From the NCBI RefSeq assembly GCF_025210605.1, contig NZ_JAOARI010000017.1, positions 1 through 64,000 of the forward strand: a stretch of DNA of 64,000 bases, given 5' to 3'. The notes under the pieces were generated by a model. The model saw only the letters and a list, made by a program, of their open reading frames with translations, had not been told where the DNA came from and did no database searches. Position 1 is the stretch's first letter, and every line of letters starts with the position of its first letter. The translations under genes were made by a program, and so were the position numbers. Of this stretch, positions 9,193-18,752 are shown in pieces. Source of the stretch: Halodesulfovibrio sp. (GTDB taxonomy: Bacteria; Desulfobacterota; Desulfovibrionia; Desulfovibrionales; Desulfovibrionaceae).

Positions 9193-10176
9193 ATGAGACC
9201 ATCCGAGATAACCTCTGCATTAGAAACACTTATTACCGTAAAACAGCCTGTTTTCATTTGGGGAGCGCCGGGAGTCGGCAAAAGCCAGATAGTATCCCAA
9301 CTCGCTGCACGGCATGAACTCGACCTTATCGACGTTCGGGCAGTCCTTCTTGACCCAGTTGATCTTCGAGGCATTCCACGCATTGATGACCATGGCAAAA
9401 CAACGTGGTGTGCCCCGTCTTTCCTGCCGACAACAGGTAAAGGCATTCTCTTTCTTGATGAACTTAATACTGCCCCACCGCTAGTTCAGGCAGCATGTTA
9501 TCAACTTATTCTCGATAGAAAACTCGGCGAATATGAAATGCCGGAAGGCTGGAGCATAGTTGCAGCGGGTAACCGTGAATCCGATAAAGCTGTCACGCAC
9601 AGAATGCCTTCCGCCCTTGCAAACCGCATGGTGCATTTACACTTTGATGCAGACCTTGATGACTGGCTGTCATGGGCAGACAACAATGAAATTGTCCCTT
9701 CGCTCAAAGCTTTTCTCCGTTTTCGCCCTAAGCTGCTACACTCATTTGATCCTAAAAAAAATGACAAGGCATTTCCTTCTCCTCGCTCATGGGAATTCGT
9801 TTCCACAATTCTTGCCGCCAACCCAGTAGCCGCTACACGAAAAGCACTCATCGCAGGGGCAGTCGGCGAAGGTGCTGCTGCGGAGTATCTTGCATTTCTT
9901 ACAGCATGCGACCAGCTGCCAAGTGTTGAACAAGTGCTGGCTGCACCGGAAGCCATTGAGCTTCCCGATGATCCTGCTGTTGTCTATGCCCTTTGTGAAT
10001 CAGTAGCCCGTAAAGCCTCGGATGATGTAATTCCCCAGATTGCGCTCCTTGCAGCACGACTTCCTGTAGAATTCAGTGTGCTGCTTATGCGCGATTCCGC
10101 AGCCACATCGCCATCCATTGTGGAGACTCCTTCCTTTGCTAACTGGGCATGCGCAAACAGTGACATTCTGGTCTAG
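9193..10176 (+). CDS. MoxR-like AAA ATPase
   Basis: 327 residues. Walker A GAPGVGKS at residues 25-32, Walker B GILFLDELN near 92, sensor-1 region VAAGNRES near 120 and an arginine-bearing segment MPSALANRMVHLHF place it in the MoxR/AAA_5 group. GGAGAAATGA precedes the start. Such ATPases act as chaperones that insert metals or remodel partners through a VWA protein. The next gene, 3 bp downstream, encodes exactly such a VWA partner, so the two should be read as a pair. The client is unknown. Confidence 0.88.
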   Translation: MRPSEITSALETLITVKQPVFIWGAPGVGKSQIVSQLAARHELDLIDVRAVLLDPVDLRGIPRIDDHGKTTWCAPSFLPTTGKGILFLDELNTAPPLVQAACYQLILDRKLGEYEMPEGWSIVAAGNRESDKAVTHRMPSALANRMVHLHFDADLDDWLSWADNNEIVPSLKAFLRFRPKLLHSFDPKKNDKAFPSPRSWEFVSTILAANPVAATRKALIAGAVGEGAAAEYLAFLTACDQLPSVEQVLAAPEAIELPDDPAVVYALCESVARKASDDVIPQIALLAARLPVEFSVLLMRDSAATSPSIVETPSFANWACANSDILV

Positions 10177-10179
10177 GCA

Positions 10180-11496
10180 ATGAATCAAGCTGCACATACA
10201 AAAATGCTCAAAGCTCGCATGGAGCTGGTGCTCGACCACCCGTTTTTTGCCAATCTCGCGCTCCGACTGGAGCTGCGTGAAGATACATCTTGCCGCACGG
10301 CATGGGCAGACGGGCAAACGCTTGGGTATAATCCTAACTACATTAGCGCTCTGCCATTAGAGAAAGTAAAAGGATTACAATGCCATGAAGTGCTGCATTT
10401 AGCATGCTGCCACCATACACGCCGAGGACTGCGGGATATAAAACTCTGGAACACGGCATGCGACTACGCAATCAATCCGGTTCTTCTTGATGCAGGTATT
10501 GAGTTACCTACCGGATACCTTGATGACCCGAAACATCATGGCAAAAGTGCTGAAGCTATTTATTCGGCACTGAAAAACCATAATGAAGAGCTAAAAGGCG
10601 GCGCAGATGGTGGCGCTGAGCAAGGTGCTATTGCGGGTGAAGATATCGAGGGAGGTGGCGACGGCTCCGCTAGTTCTGAGAGCGAAGAAGAGAAATCAGC
10701 ACAAGGAACAGATGGTGAAGCTCCAGAGGAAACAGGAGACGGTGCCGGAAGCGGTGATGACGGCGAGGATAATCAGAAGACATCTGATGACAGCAACGAC
10801 CCCGGCATGACCGGAGAAGTACGCGACGCCCCTTCCAGCAATGGCGGTACAGACAGCGAGTCTATGCAGCAACAAGAAGATGCATGGAAATCTGCCCTGA
10901 CACAGGCTATCCACAAATCACTTGAATTTGGTGATCTGCCCGGAAATTTGGAAAGATTGTTTAACAACATCATGTCACCAACGCTTAACTGGCAGGAGTT
11001 GTTACGGCAGTTTATGGAAGATGCCGCTAAAAATGATTTTTCATGGGTTCGCCCGAACAGGCGTTATCTGCATGCAGGGTTATACCTTCCGGGAATGCAC
11101 AGCGAAGAGTTAGCAGACGTCGCAGTAGCAGTCGATGTTTCGGGTAGTATTACCCAAAATGAGTTGGACATGTTCGCTGCTGAACTTTCTGATATTTTGG
11201 AAGAATTTGACCCAACTATCACAGCTTTTGCGTGTGACACACAGATTACGGAAGAAAAAAAGCTTTCCAAATGGGACTTGCCGCTTGAGCTTACGGCATC
11301 AGGTGGCGGTGGAACGGATTTCCGACCGCCTTTCAAAAAATTAGACGAAGAGGATATCACACCTGCATGCCTTATCTACCTGACAGACATGCAGTGTAAT
11401 CTTTTCCCTGAAGACCCGGGGTATCCAGTACTTTGGGTTAGCACAACACGGCAATACAACTCTCCGCCTTTCGGCGAAGTGCTTGTTATGGAGTAA
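10180..11496 (+). CDS. VWA-like metallopeptidase-type protein (DUF2201 type), partner of the MoxR ATPase
   Basis: 438 residues in three parts. The N-terminal domain (1-130) contains HEVLHLACCHH near residue 68, an HExxH-like zinc motif with His in the second position group (HEVLH), as in the DUF2201 putative metallopeptidase-like domain. Residues about 135-225 are a very acidic, Gly/Ser/Glu-rich linker. The C-terminal VWA-like domain (about 300-438) has the MIDAS elements DVSGS near 317, a GGGGTDF Thr-containing loop and LIYLTDMQ. It starts 3 bp after the ATPase gene and ends 2 bp before the next start codon. A role in assembling a metal-containing client is inferred from related MoxR-VWA pairs. 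Confidence 0.85.
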   Translation: MNQAAHTKMLKARMELVLDHPFFANLALRLELREDTSCRTAWADGQTLGYNPNYISALPLEKVKGLQCHEVLHLACCHHTRRGLRDIKLWNTACDYAINPVLLDAGIELPTGYLDDPKHHGKSAEAIYSALKNHNEELKGGADGGAEQGAIAGEDIEGGGDGSASSESEEEKSAQGTDGEAPEETGDGAGSGDDGEDNQKTSDDSNDPGMTGEVRDAPSSNGGTDSESMQQQEDAWKSALTQAIHKSLEFGDLPGNLERLFNNIMSPTLNWQELLRQFMEDAAKNDFSWVRPNRRYLHAGLYLPGMHSEELADVAVAVDVSGSITQNELDMFAAELSDILEEFDPTITAFACDTQITEEKKLSKWDLPLELTASGGGGTDFRPPFKKLDEEDITPACLIYLTDMQCNLFPEDPGYPVLWVSTTRQYNSPPFGEVLVME

Positions 11497-11498
11497 TC

Positions 11499-11969
11499 AT
11501 GAATATTGATTGGAGCATCAGCAAAAAACGTGGCAACTATCGCCCTGTTCTCACATACACTATCACCCTTACAGAGTTCGAAAAGAGCCTTGCTATGCCC
11601 TCTGTCCGCATTACCAGCACCATACCAGTACCGCCTGAATCCGGCTGGACGCACTGTTGGCCAGACCAGCACGAGCGGACAGACTGGACACCTTCAGAAT
11701 ACTACCAGCTTATGTCTCCTTCACATAAAGCAAAAGATACCCTTGTAACTCTCAAACTCCCTTGGCGAGAGTCTAATGCTTATCCTGAAGTAGAAGAGTC
11801 GCTGGCTGCTCTTCGTGACGCATTTGAAAAAGTGCTCATCGATTCAATGAACAGCACCGCTGTTACCATGAAGGGCAACTTAACGACTTCTGCTTCTGCA
11901 AAAGGGGTTATCGCTCCTACTTTTGCTGCTGAGCGTATACTTCAGTCTGTCGCTCGCAAAACCGCATAA
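11499..11969 (+). CDS. Conserved-looking hypothetical protein, third gene of the MoxR-VWA operon
   Basis: 156 residues, soluble, no recognised domain. It starts 2 bp after the stop of the VWA gene, so it is almost certainly co-transcribed and translationally coupled. The N-terminal half looks beta-rich (YRPVLTYTITLTEFEK); the C-terminal part is helical and ends with small residues and SVARKTA. A function alongside the ATPase/VWA pair is inferred from position only. Confidence 0.65.
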   Translation: MNIDWSISKKRGNYRPVLTYTITLTEFEKSLAMPSVRITSTIPVPPESGWTHCWPDQHERTDWTPSEYYQLMSPSHKAKDTLVTLKLPWRESNAYPEVEESLAALRDAFEKVLIDSMNSTAVTMKGNLTTSASAKGVIAPTFAAERILQSVARKTA

Positions 11970-12111
11970 CAATTTTAGCGAGCACCAAACAGTATGATTC
12001 CATCACCTAAGCGTTATCATAACTACCGATTAATAAAAAAGGAGGGGGAAACACGACGGCTACGCGTAGAAATTCCACACAAAAAAGTTGCAAACAGTGC
12101 TGGGCTACACG

Positions 12112-13104
12112 TTAGAAATCTTTAATGCAGCAAGCATTGCGCCCATCATCCTTTGCTTTGTACAACGCAGCATCGGCAGCTTGGAAAAGAGTAAGCGTGC
12201 CAGCTTTATGTGTCGGGATAATTGACGCTACCCCAACACTCACAGTGATGAATGATGAAGTTGACGAGGCACTGTGCGGAATAGCAAGAGATTCAATCTC
12301 CTTGCGTACACGTTCTGCAACAACCAAAGCTCCTTCCAGTTCAGTGTCAGGCAAAATTATAGCAAATTCTTCACCACCTACGCGGGCAGCCCTGTCAACA
12401 TCACGCTTTACTGCATTTGACAATGAATGCGCTACACTCACCAGACATTCGTCCCCCATGGTGTGCCCGTACGTGTCGTTAAAATCTTTGAAATGATCTA
12501 TATCGATAAGAAGCAAGGAAAGAGGAGATTGTGACCGGTAAGCCCTGTTCCACTCATAGGTAAAGTTTGTATCAAACTCACGCCTGTTCATTAGACCTGT
12601 AAGACCATCGGTTATAGAAAGCTGCAATAATTGTTCATTTGTCTGCTCAAGCTGCTGTTGCAACTCTTCCAGCTCAGCAAGTTTTTGATCCAATTCCTGA
12701 CTTTTCTGTTCCAGAGCAAGCTTATGGTGGTATAATTCGATAAATACCCCCACCTTACTCTTAAAAATATGGATATCCAGCGGCTTAAACAGATAATCAA
12801 CAGCACCGGATTCATAGCCCTTGAATACATGTGCTTTGCCTTTAACTTCTGCCGTGACAAAAATAATAGGGAGATGCTTGGTCTTTTTGTTACCGCGCAT
12901 AAGTTCTGCAACTTCATATCCGTCCATTCCCGGCATCTGAACATCCAGCAGAACCAGCGCAAAGTCATGATCGAGCATATGCGCTAATGCCTCTTCTCCA
13001 GAGTTAGCGCGCACAATCTGAATTTCGGGTTGTTCCAACAGGCTTTCCAACGTTAATAAATTTTCCGGCCTGTCATCGACTATGAGTACCTTGGCGATTC
13101 CCAT
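12112..13104 (-). CDS. Receiver-GGDEF response regulator (diguanylate cyclase)
   Basis: 330 residues. An N-terminal receiver (VLIVDDRPEN, phospho-Asp in LLDVQMPGMDG, Thr/Ala in FVTAE, Lys in FKPLD) is joined by a Gln/Glu-rich coiled coil (about 125-165) to a GGDEF domain. The active site reads GGEEF, which is compatible with cyclase activity, and an inhibitory RxxD motif (RDVD) lies exactly five residues before it, so product inhibition by c-di-GMP is likely. It is the last gene of a four-gene minus-strand operon, 2 bp after cheB, and is probably phosphorylated by the hybrid kinase. Confidence 0.93.
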   Translation of the reverse strand: MGIAKVLIVDDRPENLLTLESLLEQPEIQIVRANSGEEALAHMLDHDFALVLLDVQMPGMDGYEVAELMRGNKKTKHLPIIFVTAEVKGKAHVFKGYESGAVDYLFKPLDIHIFKSKVGVFIELYHHKLALEQKSQELDQKLAELEELQQQLEQTNEQLLQLSITDGLTGLMNRREFDTNFTYEWNRAYRSQSPLSLLLIDIDHFKDFNDTYGHTMGDECLVSVAHSLSNAVKRDVDRAARVGGEEFAIILPDTELEGALVVAERVRKEIESLAIPHSASSTSSFITVSVGVASIIPTHKAGTLTLFQAADAALYKAKDDGRNACCIKDF

Positions 13105-13106
13105 GG

Positions 13107-13691
13107 TTATCCTCTATTACAAAGTGAGTTCATAAATATCCCTATTTCATCCAAAGGCAGAATAACATCCGGTGATGCCACTTCAATAGCAGCTTTCGGC
13201 ATTGCATCATGCTCTGCGGTTGACGGAGCCTGCACTACAGTCAAACCACCAAGCTGTTTTATTCTATGCAGCCCTTTCGAGCCATCTGCATTTGCCCCTG
13301 TCAGTACAATTCCTACAAGACTATCACCGAATGCTTCTGATGCAGTCTCAAACAAAATATCAATCGACGGGCGCGAAAAATTAACCTTATCTTCCGTAGA
13401 TAACGCTATGCTTTTCTCCGCTTCTACCAACATGTGATAGTTGGGCGGCGAAGTGTAAATAGTCCCTGCGACAAGTAACTCCTTGTCTTCTGCTTCCTTA
13501 ACTATGCCCGAATAGCTTTTGCTCAGTATTGCAGGTAACCGACTTTCATATTGAGAACTGATATGCTGAACCACAAGAATCGGTAAAGAAAAATTGGCAT
13601 TGAGCTGCGAGAGAATACGTTGCAGCGCAGCAAGCCCCCCCGCTGAAACGCCTATTACAATAGCTTGATATGCATTTGATTCTTTCTTCAT
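13107..13691 (-). CDS. cheB: CheB-type protein-glutamate methylesterase domain protein
   Basis: 194 residues, the catalytic domain only, without the N-terminal receiver of canonical CheB. The catalytic triad is readable: Ser in GVSAGGLAAL near residue 16, His in VVQHIS near 42, and Asp in LTGANADGSKG near 133. It lies between cheR and the receiver-GGDEF gene. Receiver-less CheB proteins next to CheR and a multi-receiver kinase are common in environmental proteobacteria, where their targets may not be chemoreceptors. Confidence 0.9.
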   Translation of the reverse strand: MKKESNAYQAIVIGVSAGGLAALQRILSQLNANFSLPILVVQHISSQYESRLPAILSKSYSGIVKEAEDKELLVAGTIYTSPPNYHMLVEAEKSIALSTEDKVNFSRPSIDILFETASEAFGDSLVGIVLTGANADGSKGLHRIKQLGGLTVVQAPSTAEHDAMPKAAIEVASPDVILPLDEIGIFMNSLCNRG

Positions 13692-13711
13692 TCAACATGT
13701 CCAATGGCTCA

Positions 13712-14548
13712 TTACATGCGCTTTTTCCGATATATCTTTTCGCGCTCTGCAACGACCTCAAACTTATGGGCAACATCTGAAAATTTAATATTTTCCTTCG
13801 ACCCAAGGCACAAAAAGCCCCCCGGACAAAGACTTTCATAAAAAAGATTCAGCACCCTGTTCTGTAATTCTCTGTTGAAATAAATGAGCACGTTACGGCA
13901 AAAAATTGCATTCATTTCCCCGAACACACCATCTGTGACAAGATTATGAGAGGAAAACAGCACTGGTTCTTTCAAAAATCTCTTCATAACTACACTTTCA
14001 TAGTCTGCCGTGTAGTAATCGGAAAACGAACATGTTCCGCCTGCCTGTTGGTAATTAGCAGTATATTCTCGAACCAGATTCACAGGATAAATACCGTCTT
14101 TTGCCTTTGCCAAAATCAACTCGTTAAAGTCTGTAGCATACGTCTGCACGCGATCCATCATTCCTTCTTCGTGCATAACAATGCCCATGGAATACACTTC
14201 CTGCCCCGCAGAACATCCAGCATGCCAAACTTTAACAAATGGATATGTTTGAAGATACGGTACAACCAGTTCTCGAACCGCCTTGTAAAACCAAGGATCT
14301 CTAAACATTTCAGTAACGTTGATCGACAAATCCAACAGTAGTCGATTAAAAAAAGCTTCATCGTGGATCAAATGATGCTGAACAGCCGACAGATTAGGCA
14401 ACCCTTCAGCCTGCCGCCTGTGCTCGAGCCTGCGTTTTGTATGAGCACTGGCGTACTTTCTAAAATCATATCCATATCTTCGATAGATAGCCTCTAAGAG
14501 CAGCTCTACCTCTAAACGTTCATTCTCAACTTGTTCAATATCACCCAT
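13712..14548 (-). CDS. cheR: CheR-type protein-glutamate methyltransferase
   Basis: 278 residues. An N-terminal helical CheR_N region (LLLEAIYRRYGYDFRKYA) is followed by a SAM-binding fold with WHAGCSAGQEVYSMG near residue 118 and the CheR-typical AIFCRNVLIYFN near 220. It methylates glutamates using S-adenosylmethionine. The start codon lies directly at the stop of the hybrid kinase gene, implying coupling. The substrate, a chemoreceptor or the kinase itself, cannot be told. Confidence 0.93.
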   Translation of the reverse strand: MGDIEQVENERLEVELLLEAIYRRYGYDFRKYASAHTKRRLEHRRQAEGLPNLSAVQHHLIHDEAFFNRLLLDLSINVTEMFRDPWFYKAVRELVVPYLQTYPFVKVWHAGCSAGQEVYSMGIVMHEEGMMDRVQTYATDFNELILAKAKDGIYPVNLVREYTANYQQAGGTCSFSDYYTADYESVVMKRFLKEPVLFSSHNLVTDGVFGEMNAIFCRNVLIYFNRELQNRVLNLFYESLCPGGFLCLGSKENIKFSDVAHKFEVVAEREKIYRKKRM

Positions 14549-14549
14549 C

Positions 14550-17500
14550 TTAATACAACCACACCCGCATCATGGAAAGTAACTTATCGGTGTTCACCGG
14601 CTTTGAAAGATAATCGTTTGCGCCAGATTCAATACACTTAGCCTTATCACCCTTCATTGCTTTTGCTGTAAGAGCAATGATCGGCAACTTCGCATAATCA
14701 GGATTCTTACGAATTTCCGTCATAGCTTCATATCCATCCATTTTCGGCATCATTATATCCATCAACACGCAATCAACTGTTTCATTTTCTTCCAGTTTTT
14801 CGAGACACTCAATGCCGTTTCTAGCAACTATCACATCCATGTCTATATCTTCCAATACACTGGAAAGAGCAAAAACATTGCGCATGTCATCATCAACGAG
14901 CAGCACTTTTTTACCTTTCAGCACAGACTCTTTATCGTGCACCATTTTCAACATCTGCTGTTTTTCATGCGGCAAATTGGATTCCACACGATGCAGGAAC
15001 AATGCAGATTCATCCAGCAAGCGCTCCGGTGACTTTACGCCCTTGATAATTATGCTTTCTGCATACTTACCAAGTTCTTTTTCCTCTTTGTGCGTTAAGT
15101 CGCGTCCGGTATAAATAATTACAGGAACACGCATTGCGGTTTCACTCTGACGAATTTTTTCTAGCAATTCAAAGCCGGACATATCTGCAAGCCCTAAATC
15201 GAGAATCATGCAGTCATAATTGCCTTTTGTAAGCTCGGCATATGCTTCTTTTCCAGTAGCAACATCAGTAATGCTTACGTCACCGTTACCGATCAATTCT
15301 TTAATACTCTGGCATTGGATGGAATCGTCTTCCACTACAAGCAGGTTCCGCACAGGCTTGGATATAACATCTTCAAGCGCGCTAAACGCATCATCAATAT
15401 GTTCCATTGTTACAGGCTTCGCCAGATAGCCAATAGCACCCATACGAAGTGCATCTAAGGAATTATCGTTCGCGGACATAAAGTGAACAGGAATGTGTCG
15501 CAGTGCAGGGTTATCTTTGAGCCGCTGCATTACTGTCCAGCCATCAATACCGGGAAGTCCTATGTCCAGAATGATTGCACTCGGCTTATAGTAATCAGCA
15601 AAGTGCAACCCGGTTTCACCGTCCTCTGCAACAAGGCAGAGGAAATCTCTTTCCCGTCCAAAATCACGCATTATTTTCGCACAATTCCGATCATCTTCAA
15701 TAATCAGCAAGCTACGTGATTCAGGCGTCACAGAAAGCCGGTCATCTTCTACATACCCACTCTCCGGCTGCGGAATAATTGGAGTAGAAAGCTCTTCACC
15801 TTCCGGCTTGCTTGTATCGACAACAGGCTCTTCTTTTGTATCTTCTTGCACTACGTCTGCTAGTACTGCTTCTACTTGTACTGAAGGTAGAGAAGGTGCA
15901 GCCTCTACGGCAAATGTCTCACTACCTACAGCTTGCGGCATAACCTTTGGCTCTTCAATCAGTTCAGAAGAGCAATCTATACACTGATAAAATTCCGGTA
16001 AAACAACTGTGAACGTGCTGCCTTTTCCTTCCTCACTTTCCAAGTAAATTGCTCCCTGCAACAGGCGAACAAGTTCACGCGAAATGGAAAGCCCGAGTCC
16101 AGTACCACCATAATTACGACTGGTACTACCATCTGCCTGCTGGAAAGCTTGGAAAATAGCAGCCTGCTTATCTTTAGGGATACCAATACCGTCATCAGAT
16201 ACCGCAAACGCAATTGCGTTGCTGGCATCAATGCCCAAATCATCGGTCATTTCCTGCGTCGGTCTGGAAATGTGTAATGATACGCCACCCTGATGGGTAA
16301 ATTTCAAGGCATTTGTCAGTAGATTGCGTAACACTTGCTGTAATCTCTGGTAATCTGTCTCCATGACATCTGGAATGGATTCATCAAGGTCAATTGAAAA
16401 TCCAATTCCTTTTTCAGCAGCAAGGTCTTTGTAAAGGCGGGTAAGATCCTCGATTAACTTCGGCATTCCTACCTTTTCAATCAGCAGATCAATCTTACCG
16501 GCTTCAATTTTTGATAAGTCCAGAATCTCATTAATGAGCGTCAATAAATCTGAACCTGAGGAGTGAATGGCTTTGGCAGACTCAAGTTGTTTTTCACTCA
16601 AGTTACCGTCTTTATTTTGACCGAATAATTGCGACAAAATCAAAATTGAGTTCAGCGGCGTACGCAATTCATGCGACATGTTAGCTAAGAATTCAGATTT
16701 GTACTTACTTGCCACTTCCAAATCGCTAGCTTTTTGCTTTACTGCTTTTTGTGCTTTAACCAAATCAGCATTTTTCACTGCAATAGCAGCTTTTTGCTCT
16801 TCTAAAGCTCGAGTTCGCTCTTCAAGCTCTTCATTCGTTACACGCAATTCTTCTTGCTGTGATTGAAGCTCAGATTCAGAATCTTTTAAAACTTTTGCCT
16901 GCTCTTCAAGCTCTTCATTTGTTACGCGTAACTCTTCTTGCTGTGCTTGAAGTTTTGCTTCAGATTCCAGTAACGCGTTTGTTTGTGCTTCAAGCTCTTC
17001 ATTTGCAACACGTAGTTCTTCTTGCTGTTCATGAGCTTTTTCTAGCAAGTCATGCACAAGCTGGCGAGACTGCGCGGCATTAATCAGCACAGCGATACTT
17101 TTGATATTTTGCTCAATAAATCGCATATGCAGTGGCGTAAATTCATCGACTGTACCTAATAATACAGCCCCGCTCACAACCCCTTCAAACGCCACAGGGA
17201 CAGCCATATATACGTTAGGAAGAACTGTTCCCGCACCATAGTTTATGACCGGAGCCGTTTCCCTAATCTTTGTAAACGTGAGGATTTCATTTTCCAGAAC
17301 AGCCTGTCCGACCATGCCTTCGCCGACAGCCAACCGGTTGTAATTCCCTTCTCGATTGCTAAAGGCATAACTCGCCTTCAGTTCGAGAACATCACCATCG
17401 AGCATGTATACAGCGCCAAGCTGTGCTCCCATGTGATTACACAAAAATGAGATAGCAATACGGGCAAGATCCAGTGGAGAATGTTCACCACGCATGGCAT

Positions 17501-18752
17501 TGTCCAACTCTTCCCTTCCGGATTTCAGCCAGTCCAGATCCTGAAGGTTAAGTGCCATACTATTTAAAGCACGTGCGAGGTCGCCTAGTTCATCTCCGCG
17601 GTCAGTATTAATTGTCGAATCAAAATTACCTTCTGCAATACCTTGAGCAAACTGCATATCTGCAATGACAGGACGCGTAATAGTACGGGAAAAAATTGCA
17701 GCAAGAACCGCAATCATCAGCAACAACAATCCGGCAACAGACGCAAATATCTTATAGGTGCTCCTGATTGGTTCAGTAACTTCTTGCTTGTTGATTTTTG
17801 AAATCAGAAACCAACGCAACCCGGGAATTTTAAGCTCATTGTAGGCAACAAGCACTTCTTCCCCTGCGCTATCTACATAAAGGCTGTGCCCACCAGCAAA
17901 GCTCGCATTTACTGCGTGCTGCCAGTATTCAAGCGGCGTTTGCAATGAATACCCAACAACAAACTCACCATTCCCGATCGTTCGCATATTACTACGGAAC
18001 TCGTACCTGCTGAGATCTTCATTGGTATTCATCAAATACGACTCACCTGTCCGTCCCATGCCTTCACGAGAGTCAACAACGCGAGTGATAAGCTGCGGAC
18101 TCAACTGAAACGCTAGAATACCGGTGATTCTGCCGTAATCATCGCGAATAGGTTCCGCAATAAATGCAGCTTCTTCCCCTCCAGATGGGGCATACGAACT
18201 AAAATCTACGAGCGAAGTTTTACCGGTAGAAACAGCACGGCTCCATGCAAGACCTAACCCGCTATCCCGATATTGTCCGAACTTTAAGCTTGTTCCCAAA
18301 TCATCTTCTTGTGCCAGAGAGAACAGGACATTCCCCTCCGCAACATCAATAAGGAACAAGTCATGAAACCCTGCCGAGCCAATATATTTTTTTAAATGCG
18401 GAAGAAATTCATTTATCGTTTCCTGATATTGCAATGACTGGGCATCAAAGAAAAACGTCTGCTTTTTGGTTGTAGCGTTCTTGTGTCTATTGAGCATGCG
18501 CATCATTTTCTGAATACGCTCAGAATCCGCCAAAATGCGTATCTTCGAAAACGTCGCAACAAAAAAGTCTTCGATTTCACCTTTGCGAAGTGATTGTACT
18601 GTAATTAACTGGTTATAAGACTTTTCCATTAACGCATCAGTTGCCAGCTTGCTCCCCACAATACTGGCAATAAGCAATGGAATAGCCCCCACAGAAACAA
18701 GCAGAAAAACCAGCTTGGATCGAATGCGGATATCAGAAAAGCGAATCATCAT
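14550..18752 (-). CDS. Giant membrane-bound hybrid histidine kinase with three receivers
   Basis: 1400 residues from ATG at 18752, just behind AAGGGGGG; an in-frame TTG five codons upstream or the next ATG are alternatives. Order: membrane segment (10-35), extracytoplasmic Cache-like sensor (about 40-335, including GMGRTGESYLMN), second membrane segment near 342, HAMP (345-400), GAF-like domain (430-565), a coiled coil with three 28-residue repeats (570-655), HisKA with HELRTPLNSIL near 692, HATPase with GIGIPKDKQ and GGTGLGLSIS, then three receivers with Asp in LDIGLPG (near 1060), LDLGLAD (near 1184) and MDIMMPKMDG (near 1332). It heads an operon with cheR, cheB and receiver-GGDEF, so its signal probably feeds methylation and c-di-GMP outputs. 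Confidence 0.92.
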   Translation of the reverse strand: MMIRFSDIRIRSKLVFLLVSVGAIPLLIASIVGSKLATDALMEKSYNQLITVQSLRKGEIEDFFVATFSKIRILADSERIQKMMRMLNRHKNATTKKQTFFFDAQSLQYQETINEFLPHLKKYIGSAGFHDLFLIDVAEGNVLFSLAQEDDLGTSLKFGQYRDSGLGLAWSRAVSTGKTSLVDFSSYAPSGGEEAAFIAEPIRDDYGRITGILAFQLSPQLITRVVDSREGMGRTGESYLMNTNEDLSRYEFRSNMRTIGNGEFVVGYSLQTPLEYWQHAVNASFAGGHSLYVDSAGEEVLVAYNELKIPGLRWFLISKINKQEVTEPIRSTYKIFASVAGLLLLMIAVLAAIFSRTITRPVIADMQFAQGIAEGNFDSTINTDRGDELGDLARALNSMALNLQDLDWLKSGREELDNAMRGEHSPLDLARIAISFLCNHMGAQLGAVYMLDGDVLELKASYAFSNREGNYNRLAVGEGMVGQAVLENEILTFTKIRETAPVINYGAGTVLPNVYMAVPVAFEGVVSGAVLLGTVDEFTPLHMRFIEQNIKSIAVLINAAQSRQLVHDLLEKAHEQQEELRVANEELEAQTNALLESEAKLQAQQEELRVTNEELEEQAKVLKDSESELQSQQEELRVTNEELEERTRALEEQKAAIAVKNADLVKAQKAVKQKASDLEVASKYKSEFLANMSHELRTPLNSILILSQLFGQNKDGNLSEKQLESAKAIHSSGSDLLTLINEILDLSKIEAGKIDLLIEKVGMPKLIEDLTRLYKDLAAEKGIGFSIDLDESIPDVMETDYQRLQQVLRNLLTNALKFTHQGGVSLHISRPTQEMTDDLGIDASNAIAFAVSDDGIGIPKDKQAAIFQAFQQADGSTSRNYGGTGLGLSISRELVRLLQGAIYLESEEGKGSTFTVVLPEFYQCIDCSSELIEEPKVMPQAVGSETFAVEAAPSLPSVQVEAVLADVVQEDTKEEPVVDTSKPEGEELSTPIIPQPESGYVEDDRLSVTPESRSLLIIEDDRNCAKIMRDFGRERDFLCLVAEDGETGLHFADYYKPSAIILDIGLPGIDGWTVMQRLKDNPALRHIPVHFMSANDNSLDALRMGAIGYLAKPVTMEHIDDAFSALEDVISKPVRNLLVVEDDSIQCQSIKELIGNGDVSITDVATGKEAYAELTKGNYDCMILDLGLADMSGFELLEKIRQSETAMRVPVIIYTGRDLTHKEEKELGKYAESIIIKGVKSPERLLDESALFLHRVESNLPHEKQQMLKMVHDKESVLKGKKVLLVDDDMRNVFALSSVLEDIDMDVIVARNGIECLEKLEENETVDCVLMDIMMPKMDGYEAMTEIRKNPDYAKLPIIALTAKAMKGDKAKCIESGANDYLSKPVNTDKLLSMMRVWLY
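16821..17027 (-). repeat. Three 84-bp tandem repeats inside the hybrid kinase gene
   Basis: The stretch beginning TTCAAGCTCTTCATT starts at 16821, 16905 and 16989 on the plus strand, an exact 84-bp (28-codon) period. On the coding strand it encodes coiled-coil units with QQEELRVxNEELE. Recombination between units could change linker length by whole 28-residue steps. Confidence 0.85.
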
